Shown here: one piece after another, positions 6,408-14,605 of the stretch
How positions within the stretch are numbered: position 1 is the first letter of the stretch
Layout: each line of letters begins with the position of its first letter
NCBI RefSeq assembly: GCF_003860525.1
Contig: NZ_CP034161.1
Location: 1,922,001 to 1,986,000, forward strand
Origin: Epilithonimonas vandammei
GTDB taxonomy: Bacteria > Bacteroidota > Bacteroidia > Flavobacteriales > Weeksellaceae
Direction: 5' to 3'
DNA: 64,000 nucleotides
Notes under the pieces: model-generated
The model's input: only the letters and a program-made list of their open reading frames with translations
What the model was told of the DNA's origin: nothing
Database searches by the model: none
Made by a program: the position numbers and the translations under genes

Positions 6408-8780
6408 CTAATTTCTTACCGGTTTCCCTGTTTTTAACATTCCACCAATTCTTTCAAGAGTTTTTCTCTCGCCACAAAGTGAGAGGAATGCTTCTCTTTC
6501 CAAATCCAATAAGTACTGTTCAGAAACTTCTGTCTGTTCAGAAAGATTGCCGCCAGTCATTACATAACCGATTTTGTTGGCGATTTTTCTGTCGTGTTCT
6601 GATGCGTAACCACCTGCAACCATTTGGTCTGTTCCTACATAGAACATTCCCATTGCTTCGTTTCCTAGAACTTTTACTTTCTCAGGAACCGGCGGCGTAT
6701 ATCCTAATTCATCCAAAACAATCGCCTGACGTTTGGCTTCTGCAATCTGTCTGTCTTTGTTTACAACGATGATATCTTTATCTGTCAAAATTCCCATTTG
6801 CTTAGCTTCGTGAGCAGAAGTCGCCACTTTTGCCGTTGCAATATTCATAAAGTAATTTCTCAAATGATTGGTTTTAACATCATCGGGAAGAGTTCCTTTA
6901 AGCGCTCTCAAAGCAAATTCTTTTGTTCCGCCACCACCAGGGATCAGACCAACACCAACTTCAACCAAACCGATGTAGGTTTCCGCTGCTGCTACGATTT
7001 TATCCGAGTGCATAGAGAATTCGCAGCCACCGCCGAGAGTCATCCCAAACGGAGCAGCAATGACAGGAATTGATGAATATCTCAACTTCATAGAAGTCTG
7101 CTGGAACATTGCAATCGCCATATTCAGTTCGTACCAATCTTGCTCAACTGCCATCATCATTACCATTGCCAGATTAGCGCCGACTGAGAAATTTTCAGCT
7201 TGATTTCCTACAACCAAACCTCTGTAATCTTTCTCAGCAATGTCGATAGATTTATTAAGACCTTCCAAAACGCCTCCTCCAAGAGAGTTCATTTTTGAAC
7301 GGAACTCGAAGTTCAAAATACCATCGCCAAGGTCAATCAAAGCAGATTCGGAATTAGACCAAACTGTTTTTTCTTTTCTGATATTATTTAGAATAATGAA
7401 AGCATCCTGACCTGGAATTGGCTCGTAAGTTTTTGTATTCTGATTGTAGAATAACTGCTTTCCGTTTTCCAGTTTGTAGAATGATTCGTTTCCAGAAGCC
7501 ACCATTTCCTTAACCCAATCGGCCACTTTGTAACCTTCACTTTCAACCAAGTCAATTCCTTTTTGGATTCCTACAAAATCCCAGTTTTCGAATGGTCCAT
7601 ATTTCCAGGCATAACCAGTCTTCATAGCATCATCGATAGAGTAGAACACATCCGTAATTTCCGGAACTCTTTGAGAAACATAAGCGAACAATGAAGCAAA
7701 ATGTTTTCTAATCAATTCTCCGGCTTTGGATTGGTCTTTCAATAAAATCGGTAAACGGTTTTTCAAACTTCCGGCTTCTTTCGCTGAAGCAACGATAGGA
7801 AGTTTCGGTTGCTTTGTTGGTTCGTAGCCCAGCGTTTCATAATTAAGAACGAAACGATTCACATTTCCACCAGCATCTTTTTCTTTATAATAAAATCCTT
7901 TTTTTGCTTTATCACCAAGAAATTTATTTTCAATCAGGAAATTCAGAGTTTTGGAATCTTTAAGAGCCTGAACCATTTCATCGTCTTTAAGATTGGCTTG
8001 AAGTCCTTTGGTTACATTGAAAGCGGTGTCCAATCCAACCAAATCTCCCAATTTGAAAGTTCCTGTTTTTGGACGATTCAGTAAATCTCCAGTCAAAGAA
8101 TCCGCTTCTTCAATCGTTAAACCGATTTCTTCCGTCAATTCCATAATCTTTGCCATGGAATAAACACCAATTCTGTTTCCGATAAATCCTGGTGTATCTT
8201 TACAAAGAACGGTGGTTTTTCCCAGGAATTTTTCGCCGTAAGACATAAAGAAATCAATCACAGATTTATCCGTTTTCGGACCTGGAATCACTTCAAATAA
8301 TTTCAAATATCTCGGTGGATTGAAAAAGTGCGTTCCACAGAAATGTTTCTGGAAGTCTTCTGACCTTCCTTCTGACATCAAATGAATCGGAATTCCGGAT
8401 GTGTTGGATGTAACCAAAGTTCCCGGTTTGCGAAGTTTGTCCACTTTTTCAAACATCGATTGTTTGATGTCCAATCTCTCAACTATCACTTCAATCACCC
8501 AATCCGAATTTTTGATCTTTTCCAAATCATCTTCAAAGTTTCCAACAGTGATCCTGGAAGCGAAAGATTTGTCATAGATTGGTGAAGGATTACTTTTCAA
8601 AGCGTTGTTAAGATGACCTTGCGCAACGCTGTTTCTTGTTTTTTTGTCGGCATTTTCCGAATCTTTCGGAGGCATATCCAACATCAAAACCTGAATGCCG
8701 TTTCCTGCCAAATGGCAGGCGATGCCGGAACCCATAACGCCGGAACCAAGCACTGTAACGTGTTTAATTTTTCTGTTCAT
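6408..8780 (-). CDS. 3-hydroxyacyl-CoA dehydrogenase / enoyl-CoA hydratase fusion
   Basis: 790 residues. It combines the two middle steps of beta-oxidation. The N-terminal half is the NAD-dependent dehydrogenase: Rossmann GSGVMGSGIA at 12-21, the HFFNPP segment near 150, and the C-terminal helical dehydrogenase domain to about 470. From about 490 an enoyl-CoA hydratase/isomerase domain follows, with FSVGANLAM and GMTLGGGCEF (oxyanion loop) and GLIPGGGGTKE. This order, dehydrogenase first, is opposite to E. coli FadB. Same direction as thiolase and acyl-CoA dehydrogenase; marR lies upstream. Confidence 0.92.
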   Translation of the reverse strand: MNRKIKHVTVLGSGVMGSGIACHLAGNGIQVLMLDMPPKDSENADKKTRNSVAQGHLNNALKSNPSPIYDKSFASRITVGNFEDDLEKIKNSDWVIEVIVERLDIKQSMFEKVDKLRKPGTLVTSNTSGIPIHLMSEGRSEDFQKHFCGTHFFNPPRYLKLFEVIPGPKTDKSVIDFFMSYGEKFLGKTTVLCKDTPGFIGNRIGVYSMAKIMELTEEIGLTIEEADSLTGDLLNRPKTGTFKLGDLVGLDTAFNVTKGLQANLKDDEMVQALKDSKTLNFLIENKFLGDKAKKGFYYKEKDAGGNVNRFVLNYETLGYEPTKQPKLPIVASAKEAGSLKNRLPILLKDQSKAGELIRKHFASLFAYVSQRVPEITDVFYSIDDAMKTGYAWKYGPFENWDFVGIQKGIDLVESEGYKVADWVKEMVASGNESFYKLENGKQLFYNQNTKTYEPIPGQDAFIILNNIRKEKTVWSNSESALIDLGDGILNFEFRSKMNSLGGGVLEGLNKSIDIAEKDYRGLVVGNQAENFSVGANLAMVMMMAVEQDWYELNMAIAMFQQTSMKLRYSSIPVIAAPFGMTLGGGCEFSMHSDKIVAAAETYIGLVEVGVGLIPGGGGTKEFALRALKGTLPDDVKTNHLRNYFMNIATAKVATSAHEAKQMGILTDKDIIVVNKDRQIAEAKRQAIVLDELGYTPPVPEKVKVLGNEAMGMFYVGTDQMVAGGYASEHDRKIANKIGYVMTGGNLSEQTEVSEQYLLDLEREAFLSLCGERKTLERIGGMLKTGKPVRN

Positions 8781-8817
8781 TATTAGATAATATTTTTATG
8801 ATTTCATTTAAGCTAAA

Positions 8818-8938
8818 TTTTATCGCAAAGGCGCAGATTTTTTATTTTACTTCTTTTTCAAGACGCTATAAAATCGAAGATTTTATTTTTTGCGACTTTT
8901 AAATATTGTGAGAAATTTCTTTCGCGACTTTGCGATAA
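8818..8938. repeat. Intergenic inverted-repeat element (CGCAAAG type)
   Basis: About 120 bp between marR and the fadB/J-like gene. The ends TTATCGCAAAGGCGCA and, in reverse complement, TTATCGCAAAGTCGCG match at 14 of 16 positions. Inside is AAAATCGAAGATTTT, which recurs in reverse complement in the elements at 10491 and 11006. It has no coding potential. Confidence 0.65.
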
Positions 8939-8942
8939 TGTT

Positions 8943-9404
8943 TTATTTTTTATGATTAAGTTCGTTTGCAATTTTCAGGATGTCTGTCATTACTTCTTTG
9001 AAAACTTCAAATTTATCTGGAGCAATTCTTTCAACCACTTTTTTATTGAAATTAACGACAACTTCTTTTGAAAGATTTCTGGAATTGACGCCTTTTTCCG
9101 TCAGTTTGATAATGACTTCTCGTTTATCTGTCGTAGTTTTTTCTTTGTAGATATAACCGTTGTCTTCGAGAAGTTTGATGATTCTCGTCAAAGAAGTAGG
9201 CTCAATCGCCATTTTAGGACCAAGGTTTGTGCTTCTTGTTCCTTCTTTTGGGTCAATTTTAAGTAACGTCAATGCTTGAACTGCAGTTGAATTATACAGG
9301 GAAGCCTGATCCGAATACATTTTCGAGACCGCTAACCAAGCCGACTTTAACATCAAGTCAACACTTTCGACTTTTTCTGAATTTTTCTTTTCCATAACTA
9401 GCAT
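8943..9404 (-). CDS. MarR-family transcriptional regulator
   Basis: 153 residues from ATG 9404; ATG 9395 is an equally good start. Winged helix-turn-helix: KMAIEPTSLTRIIKLLEDNG is the recognition region (about 84-103) and TTDKREVIIKLTEKG the wing (about 110-125). It is the first gene of the beta-oxidation locus, so it probably responds to an acyl-CoA or fatty acid and controls these genes. A perfect 26-bp palindrome overlaps its promoter, which suggests autorepression. The ligand is not deducible. Confidence 0.9.
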   Translation of the reverse strand: MLVMEKKNSEKVESVDLMLKSAWLAVSKMYSDQASLYNSTAVQALTLLKIDPKEGTRSTNLGPKMAIEPTSLTRIIKLLEDNGYIYKEKTTTDKREVIIKLTEKGVNSRNLSKEVVVNFNKKVVERIAPDKFEVFKEVMTDILKIANELNHKK

Positions 9405-9420
9405 ATTGAAGTGCTTTTTA

Positions 9421-9457
9421 CAAATATAAAAAAAATACTATGCATGCATAGTATTTT
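9421..9457 (-). promoter_or_regulatory. marR promoter with overlapping 26-bp palindromic operator
   Basis: On the minus strand the -7 box TATATTTG is at 9428-9421, 17 nt before ATG 9404. Directly upstream, 9432-9457 is a perfect palindrome centred on ATGCATGCAT with arms AAAATACT/AGTATTTT. It covers the region where the -33 element would lie. Length and symmetry suit a MarR dimer, so the likely mode is autorepression by blocking polymerase. Confidence 0.75.
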
Positions 9458-9539
9458 GATATTAACTTGTTTAAATTGTTGATTTACAGTTGATTAATTA
9501 TTATGCGAATCTTATTAAATAAAATTGATGAAAATCTAT

Positions 9540-10481
9540 TTAGTTAGAATTGCTTGTTTTAATCAATGTTTGCAGAGACTGTTTAATTTCAGATAAATTA
9601 TGACAATTATCATAAAAATCCTCCGAATTTAGTTCCCAAAAATCATTTTTAAATATCAATTTGATTTTTCGCAAATCTTGAGAGAAGTTTTTTTGGAGAT
9701 AAGAAAACATCATTTCTTTTTCCAATTTTGGCGCATCTATTTGGGGAGCATGAAAGGCTTCATTAAACTGTAAAATCTTTGGCGCAATCAATTCAGGATT
9801 GCTGAGAATAACTTCTTCGGAAATTCCGCTGATGAGTTTTTTATCTTTAATCCACCAAATTTTATCGGAAAATTCCTTTGCCAATCGCCAATCGTGAGAT
9901 GAGAAAAGAATTAGTTTGTTTTCAGATTTTGCAAGATTTCTGAGAAGTGAAAGAATCATTAGTTTGTTTTCTTCATCCAAATGCGTGGTTGGTTCATCCA
10001 GAATAATAAATGGAGAATTCTGCGCCAAAGATCTTCCTATAAAAGCTTTTTGAAGATTCCCGTCTGATAATTCGGATAGCTTTTTATATTGATATTCTGA
10101 TAGATTAAGTTTGTTGATAATTTCAGCAATTTCCTTCTTATCAGTTTTATTTAATTTAAAATAATAAGGGTAATGAATGTATTTCCCTAGCGAAATTAAA
10201 TCTGTAACGGTGTAATTATCTGGAATTTCAGCTTTAGAAAAAACAATGGCAATTTGAGAAGCTATTTCGTTTGAATTCAGTTTTTGAAGAGATTTTCCAT
10301 TGATAGAAATTTCGCCTTTCAAAAGCTTATTTTGTCCAAGAATAGATTTGATTAAAGTTGTTTTTCCAATGCCGTTATTTCCCATCAATAGACAAACTTC
10401 GCCTAATTCTAAAGACGAATCAATCTCCGAAACCAAAGGATTCGTGTAACCGATTATTACTTCTTTTATTTCTAAAAACAT
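9540..10481 (-). CDS. ABC transporter ATP-binding protein, FecE/BtuD-like
   Basis: 313 residues from ATG 10481; an earlier GTG would lie within a repeat element and is not preferred. Walker A is GNNGIGKTT, Walker B FIILDEPTTHLD, with the H-loop His in LFSSHDW. The signature is LSDGNLQKA instead of LSGGQ, an unusual variant. About 90 residues beyond the ATPase core have no recognised motif. It should energise the FecCD permease at 11149-12114, with a GxxExxY gene between. No substrate-binding protein is in the window, so iron-siderophore or cobalamin uptake is a family-level inference. Confidence 0.85.
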   Translation of the reverse strand: MFLEIKEVIIGYTNPLVSEIDSSLELGEVCLLMGNNGIGKTTLIKSILGQNKLLKGEISINGKSLQKLNSNEIASQIAIVFSKAEIPDNYTVTDLISLGKYIHYPYYFKLNKTDKKEIAEIINKLNLSEYQYKKLSELSDGNLQKAFIGRSLAQNSPFIILDEPTTHLDEENKLMILSLLRNLAKSENKLILFSSHDWRLAKEFSDKIWWIKDKKLISGISEEVILSNPELIAPKILQFNEAFHAPQIDAPKLEKEMMFSYLQKNFSQDLRKIKLIFKNDFWELNSEDFYDNCHNLSEIKQSLQTLIKTSNSN

Positions 10482-10490
10482 ATTTTTTTG

Positions 10491-10588
10491 TTTACACAAA
10501 GGCACGATGAAAATTTTATTTTGGTTATGTTTTTAAGGCACAAGGTTTGAAAATCTTCGATTTTTTACTGAACTAGTTCTTGTTTTTT
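10491..10588. repeat. Intergenic repeat element, left of the GxxExxY gene
   Basis: Starts TTTACACAAAGGCAC and contains TTAAGGCACAAGG and GAAAATCTTCGATTTT followed by ACTG. The same words occur in the same order and orientation at 11006-11153, so the GxxExxY gene lies between two direct copies. Confidence 0.6.
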
Positions 10589-10969
10589 CTAAAAATAACC
10601 ATTTATTACTCTGGAAACGCCTGCTTTAAATGTTTCTTCATTAAAGTTGATAAGTAAACCTAATTTGCAATCTGTCATTTTCAGATAAGTTAGTAGTTGT
10701 GCTTTGTGAGAAGGGTTTATATATTCAACTGCTTTGATTTCTAAGATTAATTTTGATTCAACTAAAATATCAATACGAAAGGCGTTTTCTATTTTCAGTT
10801 CTTCATAAATTATTGGTAATATTATTTGTTTTTCAACTTTTAAGCCTTGCTTCTGTAATTCATAAAACAAACATTCTTCATAAACGTTTTCAAATAATCC
10901 AGGACCTAATTTTTTATGAATCTTGAGTCCAACGTCAAAAACTATTTTTGATAATTCATTTTCTGTCAT
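10589..10969 (-). CDS. GxxExxY-family protein
   Basis: 126 residues. The name-giving motif is GPGLFENVYEECL at 22-34 (G-L-F-E-N-V-Y). Later FRIDILVESKLILEIKAVE carries the D and ExK spacing of a PD-(D/E)xK nuclease-like fold. Members are scattered as solitary genes in Bacteroidota and have no established function. Here it splits an ABC transporter operon and is bracketed by two copies of a repeat element, which suggests that gene and repeats arrived together or that recombination between repeats could remove it. Confidence 0.85.
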   Translation of the reverse strand: MTENELSKIVFDVGLKIHKKLGPGLFENVYEECLFYELQKQGLKVEKQIILPIIYEELKIENAFRIDILVESKLILEIKAVEYINPSHKAQLLTYLKMTDCKLGLLINFNEETFKAGVSRVINGYF

Positions 10970-11005
10970 TTGTATTTTTTATCGAAGATAAAATAAAATG
11001 GCATA

Positions 11006-11153
11006 TTTAACACAAAGGCACTAAGTTTTCTTTTTATTCGGGTGTTTTAGGGGACAAGGATTAACTTCGTTAAAAAAATGAAAATCTTCGATTTTCTAGT
11101 GCCTTAAAATATTTTCAATTAATTCAAAAAAATCTTAGTGTTCTTGTGTTAAA
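11006..11153. repeat. 148-bp intergenic element with terminal inverted repeats
   Basis: The left end TTTAACACAAAGGCACTAAG and the reverse complement of the right end, TTTAACACAAGAACACTAAG, agree at 18 of 20 positions. Inside are GAAAATCTTCGATTTT and CTAGTGCCTTA. The right end contains the stop codon of the FecCD permease. It looks like a small non-coding mobile element. Confidence 0.7.
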
Positions 11154-12114
11154 CCTTCCTCATTAACATCAGCAATATCACAGGAATCCCAAAAAACGTT
11201 GTAATAATATTAATAGGAAATTGGCTCAACTCAGAAATAATTGAAAAGATCTGCATTATAAAAATGCCCAAAATCATATTCAGAACCCATTGATGCCAAA
11301 GTTGCGCTGGATTCCAAATCATTCTGCAAAAATGCGGAACGACAACGCCAATAAACAAAATCGGTCCTAAAAAAGCCGTAACCGAAGCTGAAAGTAGGGA
11401 AGAAGCTACAATGATACTGATTTTTAGTTTCGGTTGACTAATCCCAAAACTCTGTGCGTAAGCTACTCCAAGAGCATTTCCTATTAATGGTTTTATCGAT
11501 TTGAAAGTGAAAATCAAACCAATAATAATTAAAACTGTAAGAATCAAAATCTGAATTAAACTCGCTTGATTATTCGCTCCAAAAGTCCATAAAATATAAT
11601 TTTTCAGACTTTGACTTTCCACATAAAACTGAAGAAAAGAAACCACAGCGCCAGCCAAAGCTGAAATCAAAAAGCCGAAAATAATAATGAAACTTTTATC
11701 CCGAAACCGATTCGAAAATAAGAGCAAAATCATCATCAGAATAATGCTTCCCACGATGGATGCAAAACTGATAAAACTGTTCTGCAAAAAATCAGGAATG
11801 ACAATATTTTGTGAAAAGAAAATATAAAATGCCACAAACAAACTAGAAACCGAAGTGATTCCCAAAACATCTGGTCCAGCCAAAGGATTTTTGAAATATT
11901 CCTGCAAAAGAAACCCACTAGTTGGAATGGCAATTCCTGCCAGAAGCATTGCTAAAGCACGATTAATCCTGAAACCGGCAATTTGAAAATTCTCAGATTC
12001 TGAATTGAAAAAATCAGAAAAATTCAGTTTTGCAAAACCTATATTGAGATTGATGAAAAAAGCAATAATCGCAAAAAGGATTATTAAAATAACCAAAACA
12101 GGAAAACGTTTCAT
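11149..12114 (-). CDS. FecCD-type ABC transporter permease
   Basis: 321 residues from ATG 12114; a TTG one codon earlier is less likely. About nine or ten hydrophobic helices. Family marks are GFRINRALAMLLAGIAIPTS near 47, NPLAGPDVLGIT near 77, and ALGVAYAQSFGI followed by AFLGPILFIGVVVPHFCR, the segment contacting the ATPase. It moves iron-siderophore, heme or cobalamin across the inner membrane. The TlpA-like gene ends 13 nt upstream. Its stop lies inside a repeat element. Confidence 0.88.
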   Translation of the reverse strand: MKRFPVLVILIILFAIIAFFINLNIGFAKLNFSDFFNSESENFQIAGFRINRALAMLLAGIAIPTSGFLLQEYFKNPLAGPDVLGITSVSSLFVAFYIFFSQNIVIPDFLQNSFISFASIVGSIILMMILLLFSNRFRDKSFIIIFGFLISALAGAVVSFLQFYVESQSLKNYILWTFGANNQASLIQILILTVLIIIGLIFTFKSIKPLIGNALGVAYAQSFGISQPKLKISIIVASSLLSASVTAFLGPILFIGVVVPHFCRMIWNPAQLWHQWVLNMILGIFIMQIFSIISELSQFPINIITTFFGIPVILLMLMRKV

Positions 12115-12127
12115 CAAAAGTATGGTC

Positions 12128-12691
12128 TTATTTTAAGAATTTTTCGATTTTCTCATTAAGAGCTTCTTCCGTCATAGACCCTATGGTTTCATCCGATTCA
12201 TTCCCTTTGGTCATCAAGGTAAACGGAATAGATTCACCACCCCAAGTTTTGAAATTTTGTTTGAAAAAAGAAGTGTTCAGCAGATTTCCGTCCAATAAAA
12301 CGATATGATTTCTAAGTTCGTACTCATCTGCAAAATCGCTCACTTTGCTTGCCCAATCTGTTTTGTTATCGAGACTTACAAACGTGAATTTCACGGGTTT
12401 TCCTGCCAATTCGTCCATCTTCTTTCTGAAATGCGGAATCTCCTGCATACACGGCCCACACCAAGTTGCGAAGAAGTTGGTCACATAAAGCGTATCAGAA
12501 TGATTGGACTTCAAAACTTCCGAGATTTTTTCAGGAGAAAGTTCTGTCAGTTCGGCAACATCGGCTTCAGATTTTATAGGCTCAACTTTTATCGAATCTT
12601 CTTTGGCTTCGGTTTCAGCAACTTTTTCATCGTTCTTTTTACAAGCTAAAAGGCTGATTGATAAAACAGAATATATCAGGAATTTTCTCAT
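12128..12691 (-). CDS. TlpA-like thioredoxin-fold lipoprotein
   Basis: 187 residues from ATG 12691. A lipoprotein signal ends at Cys 17 in SISLLACKKND, so it is membrane-anchored outside the cytoplasm. After a charged E/K/D linker comes a thioredoxin fold with FFATWCGPCMQEIPHF, the CGPC active site of TlpA/ResA-type reductases used in disulfide reduction or cytochrome c maturation. It lies 13 nt upstream of the FecCD permease and 10 nt downstream of a 48-residue ORF. A link with metal uptake is suggested only by position. Confidence 0.85.
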   Translation of the reverse strand: MRKFLIYSVLSISLLACKKNDEKVAETEAKEDSIKVEPIKSEADVAELTELSPEKISEVLKSNHSDTLYVTNFFATWCGPCMQEIPHFRKKMDELAGKPVKFTFVSLDNKTDWASKVSDFADEYELRNHIVLLDGNLLNTSFFKQNFKTWGGESIPFTLMTKGNESDETIGSMTEEALNEKIEKFLK

Positions 12692-12701
12692 TGAATTAAT
12701 T

Positions 12702-12848
12702 TTATGGTTTGATTTTAACAATCTTATTTTCTTTAATTATAACAATTTCGCTATTGTTTTTCCTCTTGAATTCCAGCATTTTTTCATAGGCTTTTTCAAG
12801 ACCTTTCAAGATTTTTTCGCGTCTTTCTATTTTATTTTCTGTTGTCAT
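12702..12848 (-). CDS. 48-residue charged protein, candidate antitoxin
   Basis: ATG at 12848, stop at 12702-12704. It begins MTTENKIERREKILKGLEKA and continues as one amphipathic K/E-rich helix, then a short beta-like end SEIVIIKENKIVKIKP. It overlaps the end of the zeta-toxin-like gene by 17 nt, as expected for translational coupling, and ends 10 nt before the TlpA-like start. The hydrophobic heptad pattern and the overlap support it as real. An antitoxin role is inferred only from the overlap. Confidence 0.65.
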   Translation of the reverse strand: MTTENKIERREKILKGLEKAYEKMLEFKRKNNSEIVIIKENKIVKIKP

Positions 12849-13419
12849 AATAGTTTTTTAATTCGTTAAATTTTTCTTGATTGTAAATATTGATTTCGGT
12901 CTCCGAATTTTTTTCAGCAATGAGAATATGCTTGCCTTCAGAATTATCAAAAATCAAAGTGTGATTTACAATTGGAAGATATATGTTGAATAAATTGAGA
13001 ATTCCGTTGTAATATCTTCTTCTAATTACATCTTCAGGAATATGATGTCCACCTTCTTTGACTCTTATTTTTACGCGTTCAATCGCCAATTCAGGATTTT
13101 TTAACCAAAAGAAAAGAAGTGTTGTATTGTAACCTTGTTCTTTTGCTTTCAGAATTTTTTGTTTATAAGTTTTGGTTGCTAAGGTTGTTTCAAATGCAAA
13201 ATTTTCGTTTTGTGAAAATAACTCATCAATACGATTAAGCATAATTCTTCCAGACTCAAATGCCACTTTTTCTGGCTGAAAAGGTGAGAGCCCTTTTGCA
13301 ATTTCATCTGCATTTACAAATTCTTTACAATCCAATATTTCGGGCAGAATTGTAAAAGAAGCAGTGGTTTTTCCAGCACCATTACAACCAGCAATGATGT
13401 AAAGATTTTGTTCTTTCAA
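12832..13419 (-). CDS. Zeta-toxin-like P-loop kinase
   Basis: 195 residues from TTG 13419; no in-frame ATG exists before an upstream stop. The Walker A motif is GCNGAGKTTAS at 12-22. NADEIAKGLSPFQ and FAFETTLATKTY fit the zeta-toxin/UDP-sugar kinase family, as does the RVKEGGHHIPEDVIRRRYYNG segment. Classic zeta kinases phosphorylate UDP-N-acetylglucosamine and are held by an epsilon antitoxin; no epsilon gene is here, but a 48-residue ORF overlaps its 3' end. It could also be a non-toxic relative. Divergent from the reductase gene at 13476. Confidence 0.8.
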   Translation of the reverse strand: MKEQNLYIIAGCNGAGKTTASFTILPEILDCKEFVNADEIAKGLSPFQPEKVAFESGRIMLNRIDELFSQNENFAFETTLATKTYKQKILKAKEQGYNTTLLFFWLKNPELAIERVKIRVKEGGHHIPEDVIRRRYYNGILNLFNIYLPIVNHTLIFDNSEGKHILIAEKNSETEINIYNQEKFNELKNYYDNRK

Positions 13420-13457
13420 TATTTTAATTTTAGATTTTTTCTTTTCTCAATTTTCAT

Positions 13458-13465
13458 TAAATTTG
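13458..13465 (+). promoter_or_regulatory. Promoter -7 box TAAATTTG
   Basis: Perfect TAnnTTTG match 11 nt before ATG 13476, so the transcript would be nearly leaderless. It fixes the start at 13476 rather than the TTG at 13470. Confidence 0.6.
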
Positions 13466-13475
13466 ATTCTTGACA

Positions 13476-14603
13476 ATGGAGAATCAATTAACAATCGCAA
13501 ATCAACCTCAGTTTCACAGGCTAAAAATAGCTAAAAAACGACAATTGACCAAAAATGCTTTCGCATTGGAATTGGCAATTCCCGAGGATTTGAAATCCAA
13601 ATATCAGTTCCAAGCAGGTCAATATGTGACGCTGAAATATCATTTTAATGAAAAGGAAATTCAGAATGATTATTCTTTTACATCAGCTCCTTTTGAAAAC
13701 AAAATTGAATTAGCCATCAAAATCAATGGCGACGAAAGTTCAACTAATTTCTTATTCAAAAATTATCAGATTGGTGATGAAATCTCTGTGAGTGAACCTC
13801 TCGGACGTTTTTGCATTCCTTCAAGACCAAACGAAAAACGGACAATTCTGGCTTTTGCTTCCGGAATTGGAATTACACCGATTTTTAGTCATATTAAGAA
13901 TATTCTTCACGAAGAACAATTCACCAGAATTTTTCTTTTTTATGGAAACAAAAGTTATGAAGATATTGTTCTAAAGCAGGAATTGGAAGATTTGCAGAAA
14001 GAAAATGTTGGCAGATTTGAAGTGTTTTATTTCTTGTCTCAGGAAAAAGTAAAAGACCAATTATTCCAAGGACGATTGGATGAAAAAAAGATTTCTCTCA
14101 TTATTAATCAAATTCTACATTTGGATGAAGATGATGACGAATCCACCATTTGGGATAGTACGGATAAAGTGCTGATATGCGGTCCTGGTGAAATGATAAA
14201 ATCTGTCGCCAATGCTTGTTACAACCACGGAATTCCGAAAAAAAATATTCATTTTGAGTTGTTTGAAGCTTTTAATGATGATATCTATCCAACCGAAAAA
14301 GAGTTTCCTCTAATTGAGAATGTCAATGTTAAAATCAAATTCAATCACATCGAAAAAGATGGAATTGTTCTGAAGAATAACGAGCGAAAAATTTTGCAAC
14401 AACTTTTGGATTTAGGTTATAAACTTCCTTATTCCTGCAAATCTGGCATCTGTGGAAGCTGTCTTTGTTATTTGAAAAATGGAGAAGTGGATATGACAGA
14501 AGATGAATATTTGACAGAAAATGAAAAAAGCCAGGGGAAAATTTTGCCTTGTGTTTCCATTGCAATGAGCAAAGACGTATCTTTAGATTTTGATTTGTAT
14601 TAA
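13476..14603 (+). CDS. Ferredoxin reductase with C-terminal 2Fe-2S domain (PaaE-like)
   Basis: 375 residues from ATG 13476. Order: FAD-binding barrel with NDYSFTSAP (RxYS-like position), an NAD(P)-binding domain with ASGIGITPI and CGPGEM, then a plant-type ferredoxin domain with CKSGICGSCLCYL and a last Cys in LPCVS. It passes electrons from NAD(P)H to an oxygenase or other acceptor. It is similar to subunit E of phenylacetyl-CoA epoxidase, but no paaABCD genes are present, so the partner is unknown. The SanA-like gene follows 2 nt later. Confidence 0.88.
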   Translation: MENQLTIANQPQFHRLKIAKKRQLTKNAFALELAIPEDLKSKYQFQAGQYVTLKYHFNEKEIQNDYSFTSAPFENKIELAIKINGDESSTNFLFKNYQIGDEISVSEPLGRFCIPSRPNEKRTILAFASGIGITPIFSHIKNILHEEQFTRIFLFYGNKSYEDIVLKQELEDLQKENVGRFEVFYFLSQEKVKDQLFQGRLDEKKISLIINQILHLDEDDDESTIWDSTDKVLICGPGEMIKSVANACYNHGIPKKNIHFELFEAFNDDIYPTEKEFPLIENVNVKIKFNHIEKDGIVLKNNERKILQQLLDLGYKLPYSCKSGICGSCLCYLKNGEVDMTEDEYLTENEKSQGKILPCVSIAMSKDVSLDFDLY

Positions 14604-14605
14604 TA

